NCBI GenBank assembly: GCA_001599815.1
Contig: BCIA01000007.1
Span: forward strand, 62,001-126,000
Source of the DNA: Furcasterigmium furcatum
Taxonomy: Eukaryota > Ascomycota > Sordariomycetes > Glomerellales > Plectosphaerellaceae
DNA: 64,000 nucleotides
Reading direction: 5' to 3'
A program made the position numbers and the translations under genes. This document shows, piece by piece, positions 31,933 through 42,816 of the stretch; positions within the stretch are counted from its first letter, which is position 1; every line of letters begins with the position of its first letter. Under the pieces are notes generated by a model. The model had not been told where the DNA came from. It made no database searches and saw only the letters and a program-made list of their open reading frames with translations.

Positions 31933-33224
31933 TTTGGCTTCTGCGTTGCAAGAGTTAGCCTTTGTGGCTGAAGGCTTTCTGGCAGAGCGCAAAACGCGAT
32001 GGGTCGGATTCTAGTTTGAATTTAGCAGAAGGTTTGATGGAAACCACACGCAACTTGACTACCATCCCGGAGGAGGAGAGGAATCGAGGCTGCCCGCAAG
32101 CCAGGCTGCAAAAAATAATCTGGAGATGCTGGTGTGGGAGGAGTTGTGACCTTTCAGCCTGAGGAATTGGCCATTCTCGCTGTCAGGGTTGAAGAGGGAG
32201 GGAGGTTCAGTTTGTGGGAGAAGGGGGATTGCAGGATCTGTGATTGCGGGAAAGGTTGAAGCTTCCTTCGCGGCTGGCTGTGACCCAGTTGATATCAAAC
32301 TCAAGAGGAAAGAGCGGCAGTCAACCAAGTGAATGTAGGTAGGTACCTACGTAGGTAGTGAGTACCCAAAAACGAAAGAGCAGTTGCAAGTGGCATCCAA
32401 AGCCCTTTTGTCACCTTCACGGGAACTCAGAGAGGCCCAACAGGAGGCTCGTGAGAGCTTCAAGAAAGACTCCAAAGAGTATACCACACCAAACTGTAAT
32501 GCAAATGCAAAATCATCCTCACGATATTGGCTTCAATTTGCTAGGCCCTCCCATCAAGGGCGGGAGGTTTGCCTTTGGGGACCTGCGGTTGTTGAATACT
32601 CCTCGCGTTGAAACCTTTTGTCGCGTGCATCACCACAAGAGGTCCCTGTCAAGCATGGCCCGACTCAAAGACACAAACCAGCAGCATGTATTTCCCAGCA
32701 TTTCTCTTCTGAAAATGCCTCTCTTTTACTGTTGGACAAGCAGCATGGGAAGACTCTGCCCAGTGTTGACGTCCAAGAGACCAAGCCCGCCGTTGCTCAT
32801 GGGTCCCTGGTCCGAGGGGGACTAGCTCGTCGAGTGGGACTTTTGTTGCCCGCTCTAAGTTAGCGCGCCGCATCACACCGGGTTCACCGAAGCTTTTCCT
32901 CATCTCACCCTGCAGTCGCCAACCCCACGTGCGACGCCGGGAGGCAATGAATGTCCGTGATTGGTTTCTAGAAATTCTTGTTCTCCTCCAAACCCAGTTT
33001 TTGCTCGTGTGCCAAGAACGGGGTGATCAACTTCCTCGGTCTTATTAAGATAGGCAGTTCCCGTTTTCGCTGGACCGGACTGGAAAGCCTTCCTCCTCCT
33101 CTTCTCCTTCACTCCGACTTCGTGGCCCGTCCTGTGGTCCGACAAAACAGCCCACACTCTCGCTGAAGGACCGAACCCCACGCGATTCCGAGTCTTCAGT
33201 CCCGCACGCCCAGCAGCTCACACG
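31933..33224. other. Divergent intergenic region with TAGGTACCTAC repeats
   Basis: About 1.3 kb between the Ulp1-like gene and the MFS gene. It holds a run GTAGGTAGGTACCTACGTAG at 32335-32354, which includes a perfect 12-bp palindrome at 32339-32350. Open frames elsewhere are unconvincing. Confidence 0.45.
32335..32358. repeat. TAGG/CCTA palindromic microrepeat
   Basis: Four TAGG units and one inverted CCTA within 24 bp. Related copies are at 8173-8187 and near 10767. Runs of this kind are common between genes of filamentous ascomycetes; function unknown. Confidence 0.55.
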
Positions 33225-35015
33225 ATGTCGTCTGTCATCGAGCCCCCTCCCCCACAATACACTTCTCAGGACCCTGAGAAGAACGAGAAGGCGCCCGACC
33301 CAGAAAATGCGCGCGGGCCGTCTCTGGACACCGGCGAGGACCTCCTCGCTCATGAGGATTCCAATTTCGCTCTCGTCCGCAAGATGCACCTTCTGAACAA
33401 TGTGCGCTCGCCCACGGGCATCTTTTCATGCTCTTCGCTGACCCCATGCCCCAGGCGATCGACCAAATCGGCTGGACCAACTTCCACTGGAAGCTCTTCT
33501 GCCTCAGCGGATTCGGCTACGCCGTTGACTCCATGGTCACTCTGATGCAGAGTGTCATCGCATCGCAGGCATACCTCGAGGTAGCTCGGAACGGTGGGTA
33601 CCAGACGGGCCTGACGATGGCTTCGTACGCCGGTCTTCTTGTCGGCGCGCTCTTCTGGGGATTCACTGCCGACATCATCGGGCGCCGCATCGCCTTCAAT
33701 GCGACCCTGTTCATCGCTGCAGCCGCCACGATTGTAGCTGGCGCCGCGCCCGACTGGATTTCGCTCGGCGTCTTCGTCTCTCTGATTGGTTTCGGCGGCG
33801 GCGGCAATCTCGTGTTGGACCCCGCCGTCTTCCTCGAGTATTTGCCGTCCGACAAGACCTGGGCCATCACGGCCATGGCCTGCTGGTGGGGCATTGGCCA
33901 GGCCTTTACTGGGTTCTTCGCTTGGGGCTTTCTGCGTAAGTCAGCCCCTGTTGTCCTGCTCTTCGAATTCCATGGATGGATGAACTGACATTTCACAGCC
34001 CAGGCGCGCTGGAACTGCAGCGACTCTGCCGAGTGTACATGGGAGAACAACAAGGGCTGGAGGCTGGTCATGTTCTCTTCGGGCGCCCTTGTTTTCGTCA
34101 TGTCGCTTTGCCGTGTCCTGATCATCCGCCTGAAGGAGACGCCCAAATACCTCATCGGCCAGAACCGCGATGCCGAGGTTGTTGAGAACATGCAGGCCCT
34201 CGCCAAGCGCTACAACCGTCCGTGTGACCTCACCATGGAGGCCCTCTCTGTCTATGGCGAAGTGCGCACCGAGCGCACCAAGAAGAGGTACTTTCATCGC
34301 GAACTTGGCAGCCATCTTTCTGGCCTGTTCGCAACCAGGAAGCTCACCCTGTCGACTCTGATGGTCTGGGCTTCTTGGACCCTGATCGGCCTGGCGTATC
34401 CTCTCTTTTACGTCTTCCTGCCGTGAGTTTCTCCCGATACCTTTCTCGTGGGTGAAGTTAACACTCGCAGTGCTATCATCTCCAACCGAGTCCCTGCGGT
34501 AGAGAGCCCTGACATCTACTGGCGTAACTACACCCTCACCTGTATCACCGGCATTATCGGGCCGCTCATCGCTGGCGCCCTCGCCAATGTTCCTATCCTG
34601 GGTCGCAAGTATACCATGGTCATCGGCGCGCTTCTGACTATGGCCTTCTTCTTCGGTTACACGGCCGTCACCACATCAGTCCAGAACGTTGCCTTTAGCT
34701 GCGTCATTGGTCAGTTCCCATTCCTGCGTTCGTTCGGCAGTGTGCTCACCCTCGGAATTAGCATGCTGCGTCAACATTTATTACGGTACCCTCTACGCAT
34801 ACACGGCCGAGATCTTCCCTTCGAGCCATCGCGCCACCGGTACGGGCATCGCCATCGGCCTCAACCGCATCATGGGCATCCTCTCCGCCGTCATCGCGGC
34901 AGAGGCGGGCACCGACACGGTGGCCCCGCTCTACATTTGCGCCGGATTGTTCATTCTCATGGCCGTCGTCTCGGCTACGTTCCCGTTCGAGCCCTATGGC
35001 CGTCGCGGCTCGTAG
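33225..35015 (+). CDS. MFS transporter (SV2/metabolite-porter type)
   Basis: Five exons, 33225-33401, 33455-33935, 33999-34422, 34471-34709 and 34762-35015, give 524 aa. A 75-residue acidic, Pro-rich cytoplasmic N-terminus is followed by about 11-12 hydrophobic segments. Motifs: GWTNFHWKLFCLSGFGYAVD, GFTADIIGRRIAFN (MFS loop 2-3), ETPKYLIGQNRD (equivalent to the sugar-porter ESPRYL), and YYGTLYAYTAEIFPSSHRAT after TM10. The order fits the fungal group related to SV2 and organic-ion porters rather than classical hexose carriers. Substrate unknown. The 5' leader (33181-33224) is pyrimidine-rich without a visible TATA box. Confidence 0.85.
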
Positions 35016-35431
35016 GATGCTGTGAAGTCATATCCAGTCAGAGTTCCGACGTGATGTCTTGCGACGATGATCGAAGCCTTGCACAATATATTCATACCGT
35101 TCCTGGTGACAGTGAGCGCGCGCTGACTTTCTCTCACGCCTGATCTGCCCTTCTCAGCTTTCGAATTCTCATGCACGTGACGTCATTGATGCTCGTGAGG
35201 ATGCCAATGTACGATGACATCATGGCTTCTTTGGAGTCTTGGCATTCGACGCCCCCCGATGAACTTGCTTCCCGCCTCTTGGCACTGTGATCCATTGGGC
35301 ATTGGCAGCTTCGGTGGCGATGCTGTTCCAGGGCATCACCAACGATGACACCAACGAGCGAGGCATACGTTATATAGTCGTGACTGCCTCTGCTGTGAGC
35401 TCCAACATGGCGACCATCATTACTCAACGCG
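35016..35431. other. Intergenic, nothing recognised
   Basis: About 415 bp between the MFS gene and the GH128 gene. An upstream ATG near 35408 opens only a short overlapping frame. No element named. Confidence 0.45.
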
Positions 35432-36373
35432 ATGCTTTTGCTTTCACTGTTACTATTGTCCATTGCCGCCGGGCCAGCAGCTGCCCATGCTGGCCTGGCA
35501 ACCAAACGAGGCCTCGCCCTTCTCCATGATGCGCCGGACGCAGATAACGAGTTCCTCACATCCGACGAGTCGCCTATCTCATGGTACTACACATGGTCCC
35601 CTTGGCCATCGGACGCAGTTGGCGACTCTGTCGTGTTTCTGCCTCTCCTCCACGGCCTGGACGGTGTCGAGGACCCAGAACTTCACTCCATCCTGGACAG
35701 GCTTCCAGCTTCCTCAACTCATCTCCTGACGTTCAATGAGCCGGATGGCGAGACGAATACAGGAGGCAGCAGCATATCACCCGAGGATGCTGCCGAGGCG
35801 TACCTCGAGTACGTCGCTCCGTTGCGATCGCGCGACTCGCGATCGTGGAACATCAGCCATCCCGTCGTGACAGGATCACCCCAGGGCCTCGAGTGGCTTC
35901 AAAAGTTCAATGAGTCTTGCTACGAGTTAGCGGACGACGGGTGCCCCGCGGACTTTGTCTCCGTGCACTGGTACGGCGACTTCGAGGGCCTCGCATCCTG
36001 GCTCGGGACGATGCAAGAATTCTACAATTCTTCGAAAACCAACATGCCACTGTGGATCACGGAGATGGCTTTCCCGCAAGAAGACGAAGAGGCCAACATC
36101 GCCATGATGAACGACAGCATGAAACATCTCGATGAGCTGGACTACGTCGAGGGCTACGCATGGTTCGGCGCTTTCCGGACTGATAACTCCAACGACTGGA
36201 CTGGAGATGGAGTCAGTCTGTTTGATGACGATGGCGGATTGACAGAGCTTGGTGCCGAATATCTTGGAGGTGAGGACGGTGGCTTTGAGCCCGGGATGAA
36301 CACCGGTCTGACCACGACTCCCAATCTTTGGGCCCTCACGGCTTGCATTGCGGGATCCATGTTGTTGTTGTAA
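35432..36373 (+). CDS. GH128-like secreted glucanase, GPI-type C-terminus
   Basis: Single exon, 313 aa. Signal peptide MLLLSLLLLSIAAGPAAAHA, then the Asl1/GH128 catalytic core (PF11790): KRGLALLHDAPDADN, ISWYYTWSPWP, HLLTFNEPDGETNTGGSSIS (acid/base Glu in NEPD), DFVSVHWYGDFEGL, and MPLWITEMAFPQEDEE (nucleophile Glu in TEM). The last 40 residues end with a hydrophobic stretch (NLWALTACIAGSMLLL) after a small-residue region, which suggests GPI anchoring. GH128 enzymes cut beta-1,3-glucan, so remodelling of the fungal wall is the probable role. Confidence 0.87.
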   Translation: MLLLSLLLLSIAAGPAAAHAGLATKRGLALLHDAPDADNEFLTSDESPISWYYTWSPWPSDAVGDSVVFLPLLHGLDGVEDPELHSILDRLPASSTHLLTFNEPDGETNTGGSSISPEDAAEAYLEYVAPLRSRDSRSWNISHPVVTGSPQGLEWLQKFNESCYELADDGCPADFVSVHWYGDFEGLASWLGTMQEFYNSSKTNMPLWITEMAFPQEDEEANIAMMNDSMKHLDELDYVEGYAWFGAFRTDNSNDWTGDGVSLFDDDGGLTELGAEYLGGEDGGFEPGMNTGLTTTPNLWALTACIAGSMLLL

Positions 36374-36752
36374 GCGCGCGCCGTGATGTGCTGGCCACTC
36401 TCACAAGGCGAGGAGGAATACCGAGCGAGGCTCGTTTCGTCAATAGACCAGATACCCTTCGACAAATCGAGGTTTACACTTTAGCGTGCCATGAAATCAG
36501 CACATCCGAGACGGGTTCCTAGATTGGAACCTCATGCAAGTCCAAAACTCGTCTACTTCATAGGATTTCTGCCCTGGCTGAGGCCGGTTTTCGCACGGCG
36601 CACAGGCATGAACACCGACACCGGAGTGACTCATCAGACGGCCTTTTCTCACGTTTCGCCGAGCATGAAATTGAAATGACTTGAAATTTTAGACTTTCCC
36701 ACGAGGTAGCTGAAGTTCCTCAGCTAATTCGGTTTCCCTCAACGTACCTACC
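36374..36752. other. Intergenic, nothing recognised
   Basis: About 380 bp before the drug-type MFS gene. CGTACCTACC at about 36743 resembles the TAGGTACC-type repeats. No gene seen. Confidence 0.45.
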
Positions 36753-38539
36753 ATGTCTACAGTAGGGACCCTTCTCCGCACTGAAACGGCCGTACCTCCA
36801 GGGGAACTTCTCCAGTTGAGGCCTATCCCCACAACCTCGCTGCCTGACCCATCCCCATCGGGCGGCGAGACGAAGTCCATCTCCACAGGCAGAACATGGG
36901 CGATTACCTTCTGCGTGGCCTCTCCCACCGCCCTGGCTTCATTCCTCAATGGCGTTGTTTCGGTGTCCTTGCCTGCTCTGGCGGAAGATACGAATCTTGA
37001 CCCTGGACTCCGGCTCTGGTAAATGTCTCTGCTTCACCTAGGTATGGGGAACCAACTAACTTAGAACGACGCAGGCCAGCGTCGGTCTTTTCTTTGACCT
37101 GCGGATGTACACTGCTTCTCTGTGGCGCATTGTGTGACCTCTTTGGTGCCCGGAAGTTATACATGCTCGGTTGCTTCTTCATGTCCATATTCAGCGTGGC
37201 GTCTGGCCTAGCCAAGACTGGTGCCCAACTCATCGCTTTCCGGGCCATCTCGGGCATAGCCATGTCAATGTGTTTGCCGTCAGCGGTTAGTCTGATCACC
37301 CATTCCTTCCCACCAGGGAAGAGGAGGAACGTAGGCTTCGCATCTATGGGCGGCGGGCAAACTATCGGCTTCTCAGCGGGGATATCGTTGGGTGGTCTGT
37401 TTGTCGATACAATAGGCTGGCGCTGGTGAGCATGAAGTGCCCTCCCTCAACCCCGTTGAGCGCTAATAATGGCCAGGTCATTTTACATTGGGGGCATTCT
37501 TGCTGCGCTGGTTCTTGCGCTGGCTCTGGGAGCTTTTTCCCGGCCCCAGAAACCAGAGCCTGTCACCTGGGATCGCTTGGTATCCGAAGTCGACTGGCTA
37601 GGGGCTTTCTTGGCTAGCACCACGTTGTCCATGCTATCATATGTTCTTGCGTAAGTATTGCACTTGTTTCCCTGCGGATATCCTTGGCTGATGCGCATCG
37701 CAGTACCATCACGGGCAATATTCGAAGTATTGGCCAGCCAGCCAACATCACCCTCCTTGTTCTGTCTGCTGTCACCGGCACGGCGTTCTATTTTTGGATT
37801 CGCAGGCGGGAGCGACTGAGCAAACCTGCAATCATCCCGATCTCGCTGTGGAAGAATCGAGTCTTCTCCAGCATTTGCCTGAACGTTTTTCTCGTCTGGG
37901 GCGCAGGCAACGCCACCGAGACCATGGCATCATTCTACTATCAGTATGTTCAGGGGCTGTCTGCCTCTGAGACTTCAGGTTAGTGCTCGCTGCATCCATT
38001 TCTTCCGTGTCACTAATCTTTCTACAACAGTAAGGCTCCTTCCAGCCCCAATTGGGGGTGCATTGGCAAACATTGTGATGGCCTTGACCGTCCATCGAAT
38101 CAGGGCAGATTTTGCCACCTTGGCCGCCGTTATCATCGCCTCCGCTGCGCCGCTTCTTATGGCTACTACGGACCCAGGGTGGGTATACTGGGCCACTTGC
38201 TTTCCTGCCATGCTTGTCAACGCCATCGCCATCAACACCTCGTACACAATTTCGAACTTGGTCATCACGTCGTTGTTCCCATCCAGCACTCAAGGGATTG
38301 CTGGTGGAGTCTACAACACCATCGCACAGATCGGGAGGAGTGTTGGACTTACAACTTCGGCATTGGTTGCCAGCGCTACAACGATAAGGGCAAATACCCC
38401 GGGTGATGCGACTCCCGTCTCTTTATTGGAGGGTTATCGGGCTGCATTCTGGTATTGTTTCGCGTTGTATGCTGTGACCCTGGTCATTGTTTGGTGGGGG
38501 CTGAGGAATGTCGGAAAGGTCGGGGCCAAGGTAGATTAG
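36753..38539 (+). CDS. MFS drug-type efflux transporter
   Basis: Five exons, 36753-37018, 37075-37425, 37477-37650, 37704-37978 and 38031-38539, give 524 aa. About 14 hydrophobic segments fit the DHA2 group: TWAITFCVASPTALASFLNG (TM1), GALCDLFGARKLYMLG (loop 2-3 motif), FRAISGIAMSMCLPSAVSLI, GFSAGISLGGLFVDTIGWRW (antiporter motif C region), and VRLLPAPIGGALANIV. The likely role is proton-coupled export of a drug or metabolite from the plasma membrane. A sulfotransferase-fold gene follows 214 bp downstream on the same strand. Donors are all GT; three of the four introns fall between 51 and 56 bp. Confidence 0.86.
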
Positions 38540-38753
38540 CACTCTAATCTGCCTCTGGTTACTTATGCCGACCTACCGAAGTCCCTAAATATTCGTCAGA
38601 TTCAATCCTTGCCCATCTTCGTCAGCGCCAGAAATAGCAAGGCCACTTTTCAGTCAGCATTCAGGAGTATTTAACACTCAGACCTCAAGTCGCCCACCAA
38701 GCCAGACCTGTTCCTCGACTAGTTCACTAAGAACAACCTGCAGCATTGTGACG

Positions 38754-39673
38754 ATGACGACAATTCAAGAGAGGCACCCGGAGGTGTTCCGCAATGTCAT
38801 CGATGAGTCTCCTTGGGGAAAAGAGCGGACCGTGCCCATGCAAGTCCTCTGCCTCGGCTTCCTGAGAACCGGCACAGCGAGTAGGTCTCGAGTATCCCTG
38901 TCTCGGAGAGAAATCAAATCAACCTGACATGTCTCACAGCCATGTCCACCGCGATGGAGACCCTTGGCCTGCCCTGCTGGCACTCTCTGCTCCTCCTGTC
39001 CGACAACTTTGGCGACATCCCGATGTGGCAGGAGGCTTTCGAGAGAAAGTACTACGGCACAGGAGCCCCTTTTGGCCGGGCAGAATTTGACCAGCTCTTA
39101 CACTCATTCGGTGCCGTGTCCTCCGATACTCCGGCCATCGCCTTCGCCGAAGATCTCGTCGCCGCATATCCAGAGGCAAAGGTTGTCTTGGTGGAGCGAG
39201 ACATCGACTCCTGGTACCAGAGCTACATGAACACCATCGTGGAGCAGACGTTCAAGCCGTGGTGGCACATCTCCCAGATCGTGTACCGCATCGACCCGTT
39301 TTACATCCGGCGCATTGGTAAGCTGCACCTGACGGGTCAAGCGGCATGGGCTGGCATCACGAGCCGGGCCGACGCAGAGCTCAAACTGAAGGACAAATAC
39401 CGCGAACATTACGAACTTGTTAGACGAGTAACGCCGAAGGAGAGACTTCTTGAGTTCAAACTGGCCGACGGGTGGGAGCCTCTGTGTGAGTTCCTCGGCA
39501 AGCCTGTTCCAGCGACACCTTTCCCTCACCTGAACGAGACGAAATGGTTCGAAGAGAGATCAGCACTGGTCTTCAAGGTGGCGCTTGTGAAAGTTATAAA
39601 AAGATGTGCCCCGTGGGCTATCTTTATCGGTGTTCTGGGGGCTGCATGGATTTGGGGCAAGGGTACAATCTAG
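38754..39673 (+). CDS. P-loop sulfotransferase-fold protein (Sulfotransfer_4 type)
   Basis: Two exons, 38754-38880 and 38940-39673, give 286 aa. The intron sits inside the PAPS/phosphate loop: VLCLGFLRTGTATMSTAMET appears only after splicing. Further family marks are LGLPCWHSLLLLSDN, AYPEAKVVLVERDIDSWYQS (3'-phosphate-binding strand), KLKDKYREHYELVRRVTPKE, and WEPLCEFLGKPVPATPFPHL. A C-terminal hydrophobic helix (CAPWAIFIGVLGAAWIWG) suggests membrane anchoring. Fungal members of this family are often mis-annotated as NAD-dependent epimerases, and their reaction is rarely proven. PAPS-dependent sulfation is a family expectation only. Confidence 0.82.
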
Positions 39674-40157
39674 GTATGGGAGAGAAAGATACTTACCATG
39701 GCGGTTGGCTCGTTGAGAGATGCCGACAGACATCATGCGGCAGAGTTGCTGGGGGAGGTTTCGAACCCATGGGGCCCGTTGCACCATGTCTTTTCAGCCA
39801 AGACATCACAAGAGATCGAGACATGGTGGTGTCAAGGAATATTCAGTTCGCTAATCAACGCTTCTCAGACAACTGACTGTTCAAATCTCACATTAGGTTT
39901 AAACCTGTCCCAAACCTGGCCTGGTATGAGCCAAACGACGAACCAGGCGAGCTTCGGAGTACCACCGGCTCTTTGGCCTCATGCTGGGGTACCATAGGGT
40001 GTCTCGGCACCGAAGACGATGAGTATTCCAGTGAGCCTTCTGGCAGTCCTGTGTCTTTCGTCAGTATTCTCCCCCCAACCAGCAAGTTTCCAGGGGCTTC
40101 CGCTATACCTGGTTGCAGTAGTGCGCAGTCTGGCAATAGTGACATTGTTGCAGCGGT
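39674..40157. other. Convergent interval, nothing recognised
   Basis: About 480 bp between the 3' ends of the sulfotransferase-like gene and the orphan gene. AGGTTTAAACCT at 39895-39906 is a perfect 12-bp palindrome; no function assigned. Confidence 0.45.
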
Positions 40158-41236
40158 TTATGGATGTCTGCCTTGGTTTTCCCGCAGCACATACAGCTGA
40201 CAAGACGAATCAGCCAGAGGAGCCACGTTAGTTGAGATGTGGCCGTACCTGACTTCCGTGAAATCCCTGGGGGTTCCAGGCTGGTAATTGTCGAGTGCAG
40301 CGAGAACCTGGGCTCGTGCCGTGCCGATGTCGTCAGTGGACAAGGAGGGAGGGCAATAGCGTCGGACGGGCACTGGTTCTCGTGAGATCACCAGGTCCCA
40401 AAGGTGCTGGAATTGATCTGCCCGGAAGGCGGCGCCGACTTGCATCATGAGAGCCGCGCTCACAATGAGAAGATATTTTCCGCCTCCTTGGTGCTCACGC
40501 CCCCGTTGTTGGTCGAAGAAGGCAACGCCACCGCCGAGATCAAGTAATTGTCGTACTTGAAGGGTGATTGTCGGATCAAGGGTCAAAACTGCTTCTGCGA
40601 CATCGAGGCCAAGGTAGTATGCAGCGATGGAATGGTTTTCCTCGGTATCGAACAATGCTGGTTGTGTCAGTGAAGGATCCTGGAGCTGTTTGGGTCCGGG
40701 CTGGCTGGCGCTGGAACCAACATACCATATTCGAAGCGAGCGGTAGTCTCCATACTTTCGTAAGTTGCAAAGAGCGTACAGCTGGTCAATTGATGTTGAA
40801 CGAAAGGGTGCAGATGGGTAGGAGTCTGGAGGTTGAGAGTCCAAAGGATGGAAAAGCGTGCGGTATCTGGCCAAGTGTGAAGGGGAAGTTCTCGCAATCG
40901 ACCGAGTTCCCATGCCCGGAGGCAGGCCAGCAATACCTCGGGAAACAGCATCCACGGACGGAAGCCCGGTCCATGCTCCAAGGAAGGGCTGGGCGTGGCA
41001 TCGAGCAGTGACGTCCTTCTTAGCTGACATCCCCGGAAGGGGCCAGTGCCAGTCTCAGATGGTGCTTCCACGCTCCATGGGTCGAGGCAGATGTCCTTGA
41101 ATCGAAGACCCACATACTGACCAAGCCCGGCCTGCCTATCTTCACAATTAGTACCTACGATGTGGTGGATGCGGTGATACGGTATCCTGATGCGCAAGCA
41201 GGGTAGCGCCGCTCGCTTCTCAGAATGAAATGACAT
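40158..41236 (-). CDS. Hypothetical protein, unrecognised
   Basis: Minus strand, proposed exons 41236-40726 and 40657-40158 (68-bp intron, GTATGT donor, ACCAG acceptor), giving 336 aa. No signal peptide and no family that I recognise. Landmarks are MLFPEVLLACLRAWELGRLR, TARFEYALFDTEENHSIAAY and KYLLIVSAALMMQVGAAFRA; the last could be one hydrophobic helix. The N-terminal 60 residues are less convincing, and there may be a missed upstream exon. Two long open frames joined by a good intron on one strand argue for a real gene, possibly lineage-specific. Confidence 0.5.
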
Positions 41237-41815
41237 TCAGAGGGCAGAAATTCCGCTTTCCCTCTGGCTTGAGTCGCAGACACGATGCTCTGAATCGGAA
41301 GCAGCTGACATCCTTTCTCCATCTAGCCGGGCATTGAACACGTCCTGCGATAGTGAGGGCTGAAGGAATTCTCGAATCACGATGGCCCTTCGGAACGCTC
41401 CCTCTGTCCACTCCAACACTGAACCCGGTCGGCATTTTCGGACCCGTCTTCTCATTTGCATACTGTGGTCAAATCAAATACCGGGCTTCATTTGCGGCCA
41501 TGGCAATGCGATGGCACCGGGCTGGGCCGAGCCAGTTCTGTGCTCTCCGGCTGGGTGGCGTGAAGACCCAGTCGTTATCGATGCCGTGGCTGAGTCAGCA
41601 ACCCCAGATAACGGAATATCCAATAGCCGCGGCCGAAAAATTTCGCCGCGCGACAGCCATCGAGAGCCTCCGTCATTCCCATCAGTTCGAGGTCTTCATC
41701 GACGAAACTCCATCAGCAACCACCTATCGCCGCAGCAGCCGTCCCATACTTCGGCAGGCCAAGAGGACGTGAATCCTTCCTTCATTCATCCACAACCAAC
41801 CATCCGCCCACAGCC
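41237..41815. promoter_or_regulatory. Divergent promoter: orphan gene / TIM17
   Basis: 580 bp. Open frames on the plus strand run into the TIM17 first exon in other frames and are spurious. No named element. Confidence 0.4.
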
Positions 41816-42385
41816 ATGGACCACACACGAGATCCCTGCCCCTGGGTCATCCTCAACGACTTCGGCGGCGCCTTCGCCATGGGGGGTGAGTCCTGTCACA
41901 TCGTCGACGATGACGGCAACAACTAACATATAATAGCTGTGGGTGGGACAATCTGGCACGGCATCAAGGGCTTCCGCAACTCTCCCTACGGCGAGAGGCG
42001 AATCGGCGCCATCACCGCCATCAAGATGCGTGCTCCAGTCCTCGGCGGAAACTTTGGCGTCTTCGGCGGCCTCTTCTCAACATTCGATTGCGCGGTCAAA
42101 GGCGTGAGGCAAAAGGAGGACCCCTGGAATGCCATCATCACAGGCTTCTTCACCGGCGGTGCTCTGGCCATTCGAGGCGGTTACAAGTCGGCGCGCAATG
42201 GCGCCATCGGCTGTGCCGTTTTGCTGGCAGTCATCGAAGGCGTTGGTATCGGATTCCAGAAGATGTTCGCGGGCAGCACCAAGTTGGAGGTGAGTTGCTC
42301 AGGATACACTCCCATTCGTTGAGCTTCCGACTGACCTGATCAGATGCCGCAGCCGCCACCGCAGCAAGAACACTCCCTCGCTTGA
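41816..42385 (+). CDS. TIM17: Mitochondrial inner-membrane translocase subunit Tim17
   Basis: Core subunit of the TIM23 presequence translocase. Three exons, 41816-41885, 41937-42289 and 42344-42385, give 154 aa, the usual length. The N-terminus [20 protein letters not shown] is a near-universal Tim17 signature, followed by [20 protein letters not shown] and four hydrophobic helices with glycine-rich faces ([37 protein letters not shown]). The last exon encodes only 13 residues ([13 protein letters not shown]), a hydrophilic tail that differs between species. Confidence 0.95.
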
Positions 42386-42816
42386 GGAGACACTCCCGAT
42401 AGGATGCGCGCCTGAAGCATCGCGTAACATGCGCCGACATTCCCGCCTCGACACACGACTCACCGAACAGCGAACCAACGAACAGACGAACCGACTCCCC
42501 TCTACTCTCTCGGTCTGCCCGCGAGCGGCAGCCCCTGTGTTGACCGAACCACGACATCTTAATTTTCCCTTTTCCGCAAGAACTTGCATCGGGGCGGGCG
42601 TTCAGTGTAAAATAGACACCACTTGGGAAGACGGTGGGTGGTTTGTGTTTGTACGATCAGTCTATATCAGCGAGAGAGAAGCGCGCCGCGCTCGAGCAGC
42701 AACTGCGCAATCTTCGCCAACTCGCTGGAACCTCCTCGGGGATGGAGAGTTCCATGAATGTATTTGTTCCCCAACCGTCTTGGGCCCCTCTGCTCCTGAA
42801 CCTCTAACCCAAGTGC

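Noticed and set aside
39750..39775. GGTTTCGAACC resembling a T-arm
   Set aside because: No cloverleaf can be formed around it on either strand.
41382..41933. 183-codon frame overlapping TIM17
   Set aside because: Reads the TIM17 first exon in another frame; shadow.
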